Source of the DNA: Eutreptiella sp. 'Long Island Sound 2002'
Lineage: Eukaryota > Euglenozoa > Euglenophyceae > Eutreptiales > Eutreptiaceae
Direction of reading: 5' to 3'
Assembly (NCBI GenBank): GCA_964036045.1
Contig: OZ038379.1
Coordinates: 188,555,885 to 188,619,884, forward strand
DNA length: 64,000 nucleotides
Positions within the stretch are counted from its first letter, which is position 1. The number at the start of each line of letters is the position of its first letter. This document shows positions 11,774 through 23,267 of this stretch, one piece after another. Below the pieces are notes generated by a model. The model saw only the letters and a program-made list of their open reading frames with translations, did no database searches and had not been told where the DNA came from. The position numbers and the translations under genes are program-made.

Positions 11774-12100
11774 GTCTGCATGTCCTCGCTCTACTTCCTG
11801 GGCCCGAGAAAGTGCCGAAGTAGGCCCCTCGGGCAATAGCCTCTGCAGCATGATGCTGCATCAGATCCATTCTGCTGGCAGGTGGATACCCGATGGCACA
11901 ACCATTCAGCCCCCCCCCCCGGCCCCCCTGAACACGCACCCGACTGAATTCGGTCCCAATTTTCAGATTTGGGCCACGAGACTCGTCAAGAGGCCAAGCG
12001 GCCTCTGTTGTGATTGTGCTGATTGCTCTCCACCCATCACGACACCGTTCATTTTCCATGGTGATGATCGGATGCCACACAAGAGGCATTGGAGCTGGTT
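11774..12100 (+). other. Probable intron after the PUF exon, 5' part
   Basis: Starts with GTCTGC. It has a short C tract at 11908-11930 and otherwise mixed sequence with stops in all plus frames. No gene is seen; it leads straight into the 5S-SL relic. Confidence 0.5.
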
Positions 12101-12600
12101 GGTTCAGCTGTATTCCCAGTAGTATGGCCGTACGCATCAGCCCTGGGCGGACGTTTGGTCCGTAGGGGGTGGGGGGGGGGGGACCGCGGGAACGGGCCAC
12201 CAATGAAAAGATTCAGCCGAAAAGCGACCCACATGGGGCACAATCAGACAAAGACTCCTTGAACAACGGGGAACAAGGGCTCAAGTTATGAAGAGGCACG
12301 CACAAATGGGCTGATAAAACGTGACCGCAGCCTAAATGGGACCACGCCCCCCCTCCGTACCCTACGCTGGAGGGACACGGACAAACCCTACCCCTAGGGG
12401 GGAGGGGCAAGCGCACACCCCACTACCCCTACTGAAAGGCGGGGTGGGGTATTACGCAATGGGAGGGGCACGCACAATGGGGGGGGCATACATCCTAAGT
12501 GCGCTAACGGGGTCGAACAAAGACGGGGGAAGCGGGGTTTTAACCGATGAAAGTGGCAAATTTTGAAAGAGATGCCCCATTGGCCACCACACAGGATGGC
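12101..12600 (-). pseudogene. Decayed fragment of a 5S rRNA-SL repeat unit
   Basis: Positions 12101-12135 match the first 35 nt of the 5S gene on the minus strand with three mismatches. The 5S upstream spacer continues collinearly: GGGCGGACGTTTGGTCCG, then ATTCAGCCGAAAAG, GGGCTCAAGT, and GGAGGGACACGGACAAACCC near 12370, up to about 12511. A weaker match around 12570-12590 (CCCATTGGCC) falls where the 3' hairpin of the SL RNA should lie. The rest of the 5S gene and the SL exon are absent. It is an old, diverged copy more than 21 kb from the active array and cannot make either RNA. Confidence 0.85.
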
Positions 12601-13123
12601 CACCGTATGTACCCTGGCCCCCCTCGTGGGGTAGTGCCCCGGGGTCGTGCACCTCCAAGACTTCCAGACGGGGCCTGGAATGGGTGGTGGCACACCCACC
12701 ACTCTGGCTGTCCGCTGCCCAGCGCCCCAGTGGCCCCGAGTTCGGATCCAGGGGGGCCACTGTGGGCCAGGCCTTGCAGCAGAGCTACCCCCAGGTCGTC
12801 CTCGCGCGCGCCCCCCGGCCAGAGGCCCGCCGCGCTCGCCGCCCCTACACATGGTGCTGGTACCTGGTGCCCATGTGGTAGGAGGAGAAGGCTCGGCGCT
12901 GTGGCGGCCACCCTGGCACGGCCGGATGGAGCGCTGGGGCGAACCCCCCGCCTACTGGCACTGCCTGTGTGCCGCCTCACTCTCTTCGAGGGAGAGACGG
13001 CCGCCAGTAGGCCCCACACCGTGGGGGTGGACTGGTGGGGTTGGGTGTGGGACAATGACCCCGCCCGCCACCCCCCCCCCCCCCCCCCCAAACCCCGGCC
13101 CCGCGGCGACGTGACTGGAGGTG
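12601..13123. other. GC-rich stretch without a recognised gene
   Basis: Very GC-rich, with C homopolymers at 13071-13089. Several frames are open on both strands only because stops are rare at this composition. Pieces of several frames look weakly protein-like, but none has a recognisable motif or a clear pair of splice sites. It probably belongs to the intron downstream of the minus-strand exons. Confidence 0.4.
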
Positions 13124-13129
13124 GCTCAC

Positions 13130-13221
13130 GCGGTGCACGCCCTCCTCCCCTTGGTCACCGACGCATCGATCCGAGGCTTCACCAGGACCTCCTGCACGAG
13201 GTCGCCCAGGATGCTCGCCGC
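13130..13221 (-). CDS. Likely internal exon of an unidentified protein gene (possibly helical-repeat)
   Basis: Read on the minus strand, the exon follows a pyrimidine-rich tract ending in GAG (AG at 13222-13223) and is followed by GTGAGC at 13129-13124, a strong 5' splice site. The 92 bases encode 30 codons plus two bases in phase 0, starting AASILGDLVQEVLVKPRID and ending KGRRACT. The pattern of alternating hydrophobic residues suggests amphipathic helices. It faintly resembles HEAT/TOG-type repeats, but I do not recognise the family with confidence. It joins in frame to the exon at 13430-13477, which supports both. It lies opposite to the PUF exon and so belongs to another gene. Confidence 0.45.
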
Positions 13222-13429
13222 CTCAACGGGAGATGGGAGCAAGGTCAACCCCCGCGCACGCCAGCCCCCCCCCCCCCCCTGCCGCCTGCCAAAGGCGGGC
13301 CGCCGCCTCCCCCCACGGTGCCCCCTCCACCACCCGGCTCGCGCGCCCTAGGCTGGTGACCGTAGCCGACCGACCGCCTGACCACGGTGTAGCAGGCTCG
13401 GGAGCAGAGGTTACAAGCAGCAAGCATAC
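13222..13429 (-). other. Putative GT-AG intron between the two minus-strand exons
   Basis: 208 bases on the minus strand from GTATGC at the donor to TTGAG at the acceptor, with a G-run inside (C tract at 13266-13279 on the plus strand). Splicing here keeps a phase-0 open frame across both exons. Confidence 0.4.
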
Positions 13430-13477
13430 CTTGCTGCACGTCCGGCCCGTCTCTTCGCACCCTTTGAACACTGGTGG
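13430..13477 (-). CDS. Likely short exon upstream of the 13130-13221 exon
   Basis: Minus strand: acceptor CCCACATACTCAG ends at 13478, then 48 bases encode PPVFKGCEETGRTCSK, exactly 16 codons, followed by the donor GTATGC. The phases match, giving a continuous product with the following exon. The next exon upstream would lie within or beyond the 85-bp minisatellite, so the 19.5-kb array may sit in an intron. The family is unknown, and the acceptor choice is the weakest point. Confidence 0.4.
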
Positions 13478-13559
13478 CTGAGTATGTGGGAGGGTTGAGG
13501 CCTCCCCCCTTCCCCCCCCCCCCCCCCCCCTCACCGGGGCTCCCCCCTCAGCCCGTCCA
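13478..13559. other. C-rich junction before the minisatellite
   Basis: Short stretch with a C homopolymer of about 20 bases (13511-13530) separating the low-copy region from the 85-bp array. Confidence 0.6.
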
Positions 13560-13670
13560 TGATGTAGGGGTTATGTAGCCACCTTGCCCACTTGTGGGCC
13601 ACTTCTGATTGTGCCCCCCGCTCTCAAGGGGTGGGCAACCCCGGGGCGGCAGGTGTGATGTAGCCATTTT

Positions 13671-14722
13671 GCACACTTGGGGGCCACTTCTGATTTTGCG
13701 CTCCGCTCTAAGGCGGTGGGGATCCCCGAGGCGGCAGGGGTTACGTAGCCACCTTGCCCACTTGTGGGCCACTTCTGATTTTGCCCCCCGCTCTGAGGCG
13801 GTGGGGATCCCCGAGGCGGCAGGGGTTATGTAGCCATCTTGCCCACAAGTGGGCCAATTCTGATTTTGCTCCCTGCTTTCAGGCGGTGGGGATCCCCGAG
13901 GCGCCGGGGGTTGTGTAGCCATCTTGCCCATTTGTGGGCCACTTCTGAATTTGCCCCCTGCTCTACGGCGGAGGGGATCCCCGAGGTGGCAGGGGTTATG
14001 TAGCCACCTTGCCCGCAAGTGGGCCACTTCTGATCTTGCCCCCCGCTCTGAGGCGGAGGGGAACCCCGAGGCAGCAGGGGCTAGGTAGCCACCTTCCCCA
14101 CTTGTGGGCCAATTTTGATTTTGTCGACCGCTTTCAGGCGCCGGGGATCCCTAAGGCGGCAGAGGCTAGGTAGCCAGACTGCCCACTTGTGGGCCACTTC
14201 TGATTCTGCCCCCCGCTCTGAGGTGGAGGGGATCCCCGAGGCGGCCGGGGCTTTGTAGCCACCTTGACCACTTGTGGGGCACTTCTGATTTTGCCCCCCG
14301 CTTTCAGGCGGTGGGGATCCCGGTGGTAGGGGCTAGGTAGCCACACTGCCCACTTGTGGGCCAATTGTGATTGTGCCCCCCGCTCTGAGGCGGTGGGGAT
14401 CCCCGAGGCGGCCGGGGATATGTAGCCATGCTGCCCACAAGTGGGCCACTTCTGATTTTGCCCCCCGCTCTGAGGCGGTGGGGATCCCGGAGGCGGCAGG
14501 CGTTATGTAGCCATCTGGCCCACTTGTGGGCCACTTCTGATCTTGCCCCCCGCTCTAAGGCGGTGGGGATCCCCGAGTTGGCGGGGGTTATGTAGCCATC
14601 TTGCCCACTTGTGGGACAATTCTGATTTTGCCCCCCGCTCTAAGGCGGTGGGGATCCCCGAGGCGGCGGGGGTTATGTAGCCATCTTGACCACTTGTGGG
14701 CCACTTCTGATTTTGCCCCCCG
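13671..14722 (+). repeat. Segmental duplication inside the minisatellite, copy 1
   Basis: About 1.05 kb matching 16965-18016 at an offset of 3294 bp. Shared private variants include GCACACTTGGGGGCC, TTTTGCGCTCCGC, and the GTCGACCGCTTTCA stretch near 14122. The copies differ by scattered substitutions, so the event is not very recent. Confidence 0.8.
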
Positions 14723-16964
14723 CTCTGAGGCGGAGGGGATCCCCGAGGTGGAGGGGGCCATGTAGCCATCTTGCCCACTTGTGGGCCACCTCTAATTCTG
14801 CCCCCCGCTCTGAGGCGGAGGGGATCCCCGAGGCAGCAGGGGCTAGGTAAGTGTGGGCCAATTCTGATTGTGCCCCCCTCTTTGAGGCGGTGTGGATCCC
14901 CGAGGTGCAGGGGTTATGTAGCCACCTTGTCCAGAAGTGGGCCACTTCTGATTTTGCCCCCCGCTCTGAGGCGGTGGGGATCTTGGAGGCGGCAGGGGTT
15001 ATGTGGCCATTTTGCCCACTTTTGGGCCACTTCTGTTTTTGCCCCCCTCCCTAAGGCAGCGGGGATCCCCGAGGCGTTAGGGGTTATGTAGTGACCTTGC
15101 CCACAAGTAGGCCACTTCTGATTTTGCCCCCCGCTCTGAGGCAGCGGGGATCCCCGAGGCGGCAGGGGTTATGTAGCCATCGTGCCCACAAGTGGGCCAC
15201 TTCTGATTGTGCCCCCGTTTTGAGGCGGTGGGGATCCCGGAGGCGGCAGGGGTTATGTCCCCACTTGCCCACAAGTGGGCCACTCCTGATTTTGCCCCCC
15301 TCTGAGGCAGCGGGGATCCCTCAGCCGGCGGGGGTTCTGTAGCAACCTTGCCCACAAGTGCGCCAATTCTGATTTTGCCCCCCCGTGTGAGGTGGTGGGG
15401 ATCCCGGAGGCGGCAGGGGTTATGTGGCCACCTTGCCCACAAGTGGGCCACTTGTGATGTGGCGCCCCGCTCTGAGGCGGTGGGGATCCCCGAGGCGGCA
15501 GGGGTTATGTGACCATCTTGCCCACCAGTGGGCCAATTCTGATTTTGCCCCCCGCTCTCAGGCGGAGGGTACCCATGAGGCGGCAAGGGTTACGTAGCCA
15601 TTGCCCACAAGTGGGCCACATCTGATTTTGCCCCCCTCTGAGGCGGTGGGGATCCCCGAGGCGGCAAGGGTTATGTAGCCCCCCCCCCCCCCCCCCGAAG
15701 TGGGCCACTTCTGATTTGGCCCTCCGCTCTGAGGCGGTGGGCATCCCTGAGGCGTTAGGGCTTATGTAGTCACCTTGCCCACAAGTGGGCCACTTCTGAT
15801 TTTGCCCCCCGCTCTGAGGCGGTGGGGATCTCTGAGGCGGTAGGGGCTATGTAGCCACCTTGCCCACTTGTGTGCCACTTCTGATTTTGCCCCCCGCTCT
15901 GAGGCGTTGGGGATCTCTGAGGCGGTAGGGGTTATGTAGCCATTTTGCCCACTTGTGGGCCACTTCTGATTTTGCCCCCCGCTCTGAGGTGGTGGGGATC
16001 CCCGAGGCGGCAGGGGATATGTGGCCACCTTGCCCAGAAGTGGGCCAATTTGGATTTTGCCCCCCGCTCGGAAGCGGTGGGGATCCCCGAGGCGGTAGGG
16101 GTTATGTAGCCATCTTGCCCTCTTGTGGGCCACTTCTGATGTGGTCCCCCGCTTTGAGGTGGTGGGGATCCCCGAGGCGGCAGAGGTTATGTAGCCACGT
16201 TGCCCACTTGTGGGCCACTTCTGATTTGGCCCCGCGCTCTGAGACGGTGGGGACCTCTGAGGTGGCAGGGGTTGTGTAGTCATCTTGCCCACAAGTGGGC
16301 CACTTCTGATTTTGCCTCCCGTTGGGAGGCGGAGGGGATCCCCGAGGCGGCACGGGTTATGTAGCCACCTTGCCCACAAGTGGGCCACTTCTGATTTTGC
16401 CCCCTGCTCTAAGGCGGTGGGGATCCCCGAGGCGGCAGGGGTTATGTGGCCACGTTGCCCACAAGTGGGCCACTTCTGATTTTGCCTCCCGTTGGGAGGG
16501 GGAGGGGTTCCCCGAGGAAGCAGGGGTCATGTAGCCACGTTGCCCACTTGTGGGCCACTTATGATTTTGCCCCCGCTCTGAGGCGGTAGGGATCCCCGAG
16601 GCGGCAGGGGTTATGTAGCCACCTTGCCCACCTGTGGGCCACTTCTGATTTTGCCCCCTGCTCTAAGGCGGTAGGGATCCCCGAGGCGGCAAGGGTTATG
16701 CAGCCATCTTGCCCACTTGTGGGCCACTTCTGATTTTGCCCCCGCTCTGAGGTGGTGGGGATCCCCGAGGCGGCAATGGTTGTGTAGTCATCTTGCCCAC
16801 TTGTGGGCCACTTCTGATTTTGCCCCCCGCTTTGAGGCGGTTGGGATCCCCAAGGCGGTAGGGGTTATGTAGCCACCTTGCCCACTTGTGGGCCACTTCT
16901 GATTTTGCCCCCCGCTCTGAGGCGGTGGGGATCCCCGAGGCGGCAATGGTTGTGTAGCCATCTT

Positions 16965-18016
16965 GCACACTTGGGGGCCACTTCTGATTTTGCGCTCCGC
17001 TCTAAGGCGGTGGGGATCCCCGAGGCGGCAGGGGTTACGTAGCCACCTTGCCCACTTGTGGGCCACTTCTGATTTTGCCCCCCGCTCTGAGGCGGTGGGG
17101 ATCCCCGAGGCGGCAGGGGTTATGTAGCCATCTTGCCCACAAGTGGGCCAATTCTGATTTTGCTCCCTGCTTTCAGGCGGTGGGGATCCCCGAGGCGCCG
17201 GGGGTTGTGTAGCCATCTTGCCCATTTGTGGGCCACTTCTGAATTTGCCCCCTGCTCTACGGCGGAGGGGATCCCCGAGGTGGCAGGGGTTATGTAGCCA
17301 CCTTGCCCGCAAGTGGGCCACTTCCGATTTTGCCCCCCGCTCTGAGGCGGAGGGGAACCCCGAGGCAGCAGGGGCTGGGTAGCCACCTTCCCCACTTGTG
17401 GGCCAATTTTGATTTTGTCGACCGCTTTCACTCGCCGGGGATCCCTAAGGCGGCAAGGGCTAGGTAGCCAGACTGCCCACTTGTGGGCCACTTTGATTCT
17501 GCCCCCCGCTCTGAGGTGGAGGGGATCCCCGAGGCGGCAGGGGTTATGTAGCCACCTTGACCACTTGTGGGGCACTTCTGATTTTGCCCCCCGCTTTCAC
17601 GCGGTGGGGATCCCGGTGGTAGGGGCTAGGTAGCCACACTGCCCACTTGTGGGCCAATTGTGATTGTGCCCCCCGCTCTGAGGCGGTGGGGATCCCCGAG
17701 GCGGCCGGGGATATGTAGCCATGCTGCCCACAAGTGGGCCACTTGTGATTCTGCCCCCCGCTCTGAGGCGGTGGGGATCCCGGAGGCGGCAGGCGTTATG
17801 TAGCCATCTTGCCCACTTGTGGGGCACTTTTGATCTTGCCCCCCGCTCTAAGGCGGTGGGGATCCCCGAGTTGGCGGGGGTTATGTAGCCATCTTGCCCA
17901 CTTTTGGGACAATTCTGATTTTGCCCCCCGCTATGAGGCGGTGGGGATCCCCGAGGCGGCGGGGGTTATGTAGCCATCTTGACCACTTGTGGGCCACTTC
18001 TGATTTTGCCCCCGCT
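16965..18016 (+). repeat. Segmental duplication inside the minisatellite, copy 2
   Basis: Partner of 13671-14722. Alignment is lost at the left near 16960 and at the right near 18016, where CTCTCAGGCGG differs from CTCTGAGGCGG. Confidence 0.8.
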
Positions 18017-21000
18017 CTCAGGCGGTGGGGACCCATGAGGCGGCAGGGTTATGTGGCCACCTTGCCAACTTGTGGGCCACTTCTGATCTCGCCCCCCGCT
18101 CTGAGGCGGTGGGGATCCCCGAGGCGGCAGGAGTTGTGTAGCCATCCTGCCCACTTGTGGGCCACTTCTGATTTGGCCCTCCGCTTTGAGGCGGTGGGGA
18201 TCCCGGAGGCGGCAGGGGTTATGTGGCCACCTTGCCCACTTGTGGGCCACTTCTGATTTTGCCCCCCGCTCCGAGGCGGTGGGGATCCCCGAGGCGGCAA
18301 TGGTTGTGTAGTCATCTTCGCCACTTGTGGGCCACTTCTGATTTTGCCCCCCGCTTTGAGGCGGTGGGTATCCCCGAGGCGGTAGGGGTTATGTAGCCAC
18401 CTTGCCCACTTGTGGGCCACTTCTGATTTTGCCCCCCGCTCTGAGGCGGTGGGGATCCCTGAGGCGTTAGGGGATATGTAGCCACCTTGCCCACAAGTGG
18501 GCCAATTTGGATTTTGCCCCCCGCTCTGAGGCGGTGGGGATCCCCGAGGCGGCAGGGGTTATGTAGCCACCCTGCCCACTTGTGGGCCACTTCTGATTTG
18601 GCCCTCCCCTTTGAGGCGGTGGGGATACCCGAGGCGGTAGGGGTTATGTAGCCACCCTGCCCACTTGTGGGCCACTTCTGATTTTGACCCCCGCTCTGAG
18701 GCGGTGGGGATCCCCGAGGCAGCAATGGTTGTGTAGTCATCTTGCCCACTTGTGGGCCACTTCTGATTTTGCGCCCCGCTTTGAGGCGGTGGGGATCCCT
18801 GAGGCGTTAGGGGATATGTAGCCACCTTGCCCACTTGTGGGCCACTTCTGATTTTGCCCCCCGCTCTAAGGCGGTAGGGATCCCCGAGGCCGCAGGGGTT
18901 ATGCAGCCATCTTGCCCACTTGTGGGCCACTTCTGATTTTGCCCCCGCTCGGAGGCGGTGGGGATCCCCGAGGCGGCAATGGTTGTGTAGTCATCTTGCC
19001 CACTTGTGGGCCACTTCTGATTTTGCCCCATGCTTTGAGGTGGTGCGGATCCCCGAGGCGGTAGGGGTTATGTAGCCACCTTGCCCACAAGTGGGCCACT
19101 TCTGATGTGGTCCCCCGCTTTGAGGTGGTGGGGATCCTTGAGGCGTTAGGGGATATGTAGCCACCTTGCCCACAAGTGGGCCAATTTGGATTTTGCTCAC
19201 CGCTCTGAGGCGGTGGGGATCCCCAAGGCGGCAGGGGTTATGTAGCCATCTTGCCCACTTGTGGGCCACTTCTGACTTTGCCCCCCGCTCTGAGGCGGTG
19301 GGGACCCTTGAGGCGGTAGGGGTTATGTAGCCATCTTGCCCACAAGTGGGCCACTTCTGATTTTGCCCCCATTGAGGCGGTGGGGATCCCCGAGGCGGCA
19401 GGGGTTATGTGGCCACCTTGCCCACTTGTGGGCCACTTCTGACTTTGTCCCCCGCTCTGTGGCAGTGGGGATCCCCGAGGCGGCAGGGGTTATGTAGCCA
19501 CCTTGCCCACAAGTGGGCCAATTCTGATTTTGCCCCCCGCTCTGCGGCGGTGGGGATCCCTAAGGCGGTCGGGGTTATGTAGCCACCTTGACCACAAGTG
19601 GGCCACCTCTGATTTTGCCCCCGCTCTGAGGCGGTGGGGACCCATGAGGCGGCAGGGTTATGTGGCCACCTTGCCCACTTGTGGGCCACTTCTGATCTCG
19701 CCCCCCGCTCTAAGGCGGTGGGGATCCCCGAGGCGGTCGGGGTTATGTAGCCACCTTGACCACAAGTGGGCCACTTCTGATTTTGCCCCCGCTCTGTGGC
19801 AGTGGGGATCCCCGAGGCGGCAGGGGTTATGTAGCCACCTTGCCCACAAGTGGGCCACTTCTGATTTTGCCCCTGTCTGAGGCGGTGGGGACCCATGAGG
19901 CGGCAGGGTTATGTGGCCACCTTGCCCACTTGTGGGCCACTTCTGATCTCGCCCCCCGCTCTGAGGCGGTGGGGATCCCCGAGGCGGCAGGAGTTGTGTA
20001 GCCATGCTGCCCACTTGTGGGCCACTTCTGATTTGGCCCTCGACTCTGAGGCGGTGGGGATCCCCGAGGCGGCAGGGGTTATGTGGCCACTATGCCCACA
20101 AGTGGGCCAATTTGGATTTTGCCCCCCGCTCTGAGGCGATGGGGATTCCGGAGGCGGCAGGGGTTATGTAGCCCCCTACCCCAAAAGTGGGCCAATTCTG
20201 ACTTGGCCCCCGCTCTGAGGCGGTGGGGATCTCTGAGGCGGTAAGGGTTGTGTAGTCACCTTGCCCACAAGTGGGCCACTTCTGATTTTGCCCCCCACTC
20301 TGAGGCGACGGGGATCTCTGAGGCGGCAGGGGTTGTGTAGCCATCCCGCCCACTTGTGGGCCACTTCTGATTTTGCCCCCGCTCCGAGGCGGTGGGGATT
20401 CCCGAGGCAGCAGGGGTTGTGTAGTCATCTTGCCCACTTGTGGGCCACTTCTGATCCTGCCCCCCGCTCTGAGGCGGAGGGGATCCCCGATGCGGCAGGG
20501 GTTATGTGGCCACCTTGCCCACAAGTGGGCCACTTCTGATTTTGCGCCCCGCTCTGTGGCAGTGGGGATCCCCGAGGCGGCAGGGGTTATGTAGCCACCT
20601 TGCCCTGAAGTAAGCCCCTTCTGATTTGGCCCCCCGCTTTGAGGCGGTGGGGATCCCCGAAGCGGCAGGGGATATGTAGCCACCTTGCCCACAAGTGGGC
20701 CACTTCTGATTTTGCCCTCCGCTCTAAGGCGGTGGGGATCCCCGAGGCGGTAGGGGTTATGAAGCCACGTTGCCCACTTGTGGGCCACCTCTGATTTTGC
20801 CCCCCGCTCTGAGGCGGAGGGAATCCCTGAGGTGGCAAGGGTTATGTAGCCATCTTGCCCACTTGTGGGCCACTTCTGATTTTGCCCCCCGCTTTGAGGC
20901 GGTGGGGACCCTTGAGGCGGCAGGGGTTATGTAGCCACCTTGCCCACTTGTGGGCCACTTCTGATTTCCCCCCCCGCTTTGAGGTGGAGGGGATCCCCGA

Positions 21001-21351
21001 GGCGGCAGGTGTTATGTAGCCACTCTGCCCACAAGTGGGCCACTTCTGATTTGGCCCTCCGCTCTGAGGCGGTGGGGATCCCGGAGGCGGCAGGGGTTAT
21101 GTGGCCACCTTGCCCACAAGTGGGCCACTTGTGATGAGGCCCCCCGCTCTGAGGCGTCGGGGATCCCCGAGGCGGTAGGGGTTATGTGGCCACCTTGCCC
21201 ACTTGTGGGCCACTTCTTTTGCCCCCCGCATTGAGGCTGCAGGGATCCCCGAGGCGGCAGAGGTTATGTAGCCACCTTGACCACAAGTGGGCTACTTCTG
21301 ATTTGGCCCTCCGCTCTGAGGCGGTGGGGATCTCTGAGGCGGTAGGGGTTA

Positions 21352-21676
21352 TGTAACCATGTTGCCCACAAGTGGGCCACTTCTAATTAGGGCCCCCGCT
21401 CTGAGGCGGTGGGGATCCCCGAGACGGCAGTCGTTATGTAGTCACCTTGCCCACAAGTGGGCCAATTCTGATTGTGCCCCCTGCCCCGATTGCTCTGCGG
21501 CGGAGGGGACCCCCCAGGCGGCAGGGGTTGTGTAGCCATCTTGCCCATTTGTGGGCCACTTCTGATTTGGCCCCCCGCTCTAAGGCGGTGGCGATCCCCC
21601 AGGGGCCAGGGGTTATGTAGCCACTCTTCCCACTTGTGGGCCCCTTCTGATTTTGCCCCCCGCTCTGAGGCGGTGG
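21352..21676 (+). repeat. Segmental duplication (offset 1076 bp), copy 1
   Basis: About 320 bp shared with 22428-22747, including the rare variant CTAATTAGGGCCCCCGC and the insertion CCCCGATTGCTCTGCGG. Confidence 0.8.
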
Positions 21677-22427
21677 GGATCCACGAGGGGGCAGGGGTTA
21701 TGTAGCCACTTTGCCCACTTTTGGGCTAATTTGGTTTTTGCCCCCTGCTCTGAGGCGGTGGGGATCCCCGAGGCGGCAGGGGCTGATTTTGCCCCCCGCT
21801 CTGAGCCGGTGGGGATCTGAGGCGGCAGGGGTTATGTAGTCATTTTGCCCACGTGTGGGCCACTTCTGATTGTGCCCCCGCTCTGAGGCGGTGGGGATCC
21901 CCGAGGCGGCAGCGGTTATGTAGCCACCTTGCCCACAAGTGGGCCACTTCTGATTTTGCCCCCCGCTTTGAGGCGGTGGGGATCCCCGAGGCGGCAGGGG
22001 TTATGTAGCCACCTTGCCCACAAGTGGGCCACTTCTGATTTTGCCCCCCGCTCTGCTGCGGTGGGGATCCCTCAGGCGGCAGGGGTTATGTGGCCACCTT
22101 GCCCACTTGACGGCCACTTCTGATTTTGCCCCCCGCTGAGAGGCGGTGGGGATCCCGAGGCGGCACAGGTTATGTAGCCCTCTTGCCCACTTGTGGGCCA
22201 CTTCTGATTTTGCCTCCCGTTGCGAGGCGGAGGGGATCCCCGAGGCGGCAGGGGTCATGTAGCCACATGGCCCACTTGTGGGCCACTTCTGATTCTGCCC
22301 CCCTCTCTGAGGCGGTGGGGATCTTCGAGGCGGCAGGGGTTGTGTAGTCATCTTGCCCACTTGTGTGCCACTTCCGATTTTGCCCCCTGCTCTGAGGCGG
22401 TGGGGCTCCCCAAGGCGTCATAGGTTA

Positions 22428-22747
22428 TGTAACCATGTTGCCCACAAGTGGGCCACTTCTAATTAGGGCCCCCGCTCTGAGGCGGTGGGGATCCCCGAGA
22501 CGGCAGTCGTTATGTAGTCACCTTGCCCACAAGTGGGCCAATTCTGATTGTGCCCCCTGCCCCGATTGCTCTGCGGCGGAGGGGACCCCCCAGGCGGCAG
22601 GGGTTGTGTAGCCATCTTGCCCATTTGTGGGCCACTTCTGATTTGGCCCCCCGCTCTAAGGCGGTGGCGATCCCCCAGGGGCCAGGGGTTATGTAGCCAC
22701 TCTTCCCACTTGTGGGCCCCTTCTGATTTTGCCCCCCGCTCTGAGGC
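22428..22747 (+). repeat. Segmental duplication (offset 1076 bp), copy 2
   Basis: Partner of 21352-21676. A further diverged relative with CCCCGATTACTCTGCGG lies near 26492, and others with CCCCGAATGCT near 29044 and 30836. Confidence 0.8.
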
Positions 22748-23267
22748 GTCGGGTATCCCCAAGGGGGCAGGGGTTGTGTAGCCATCTTGCACACTTGTGG
22801 GCCACTTCTGATTTTGCCTCCCGCTCTGATGCGGTGGGGATCCCCGATGCGGCAAGGGTTGGTTGTGTAGCCACCTTGCCCACTTGTGGGCCACTTCTGA
22901 TTTTGCCCCGCGCTCTGAGGCAGTGGGGATCCCCAAGGCGGCAGGGGTTGTGTAGCCATCTTGCCCACAAGTGGGCCACTTCTGATTTTGCCCCCCGCTC
23001 CGAGGCGGTGGGGATCCCCGAGGCGGCAGGGGTTATGTAGCCACTCTGCCCACTTGTGGGCCAATTTGGATTTGGCCCTCCGCTTCGAGGCGGTGGCGAT
23101 CCCCGAGGCGGCAGGGGTTATGTAGCCACTCTGCCCACTTGTGGGCCACTTCTGATTTTGCCCCCCGCTCTGAGGCGGTGGGGATCCCTGATGCGGCAGG
23201 GGTTATGTAGCCACGTTGCCCACTTGTGGGCCACTTCTGATTTTGCCCCCTGTTCTGAGGCTGTTGG

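Noticed and set aside
12547-13359. 270-codon plus-strand open frame
   Set aside because: It lies in very GC-rich DNA, is partly polyproline from C tracts, and overlaps the better-supported minus-strand exons. No recognisable domain.
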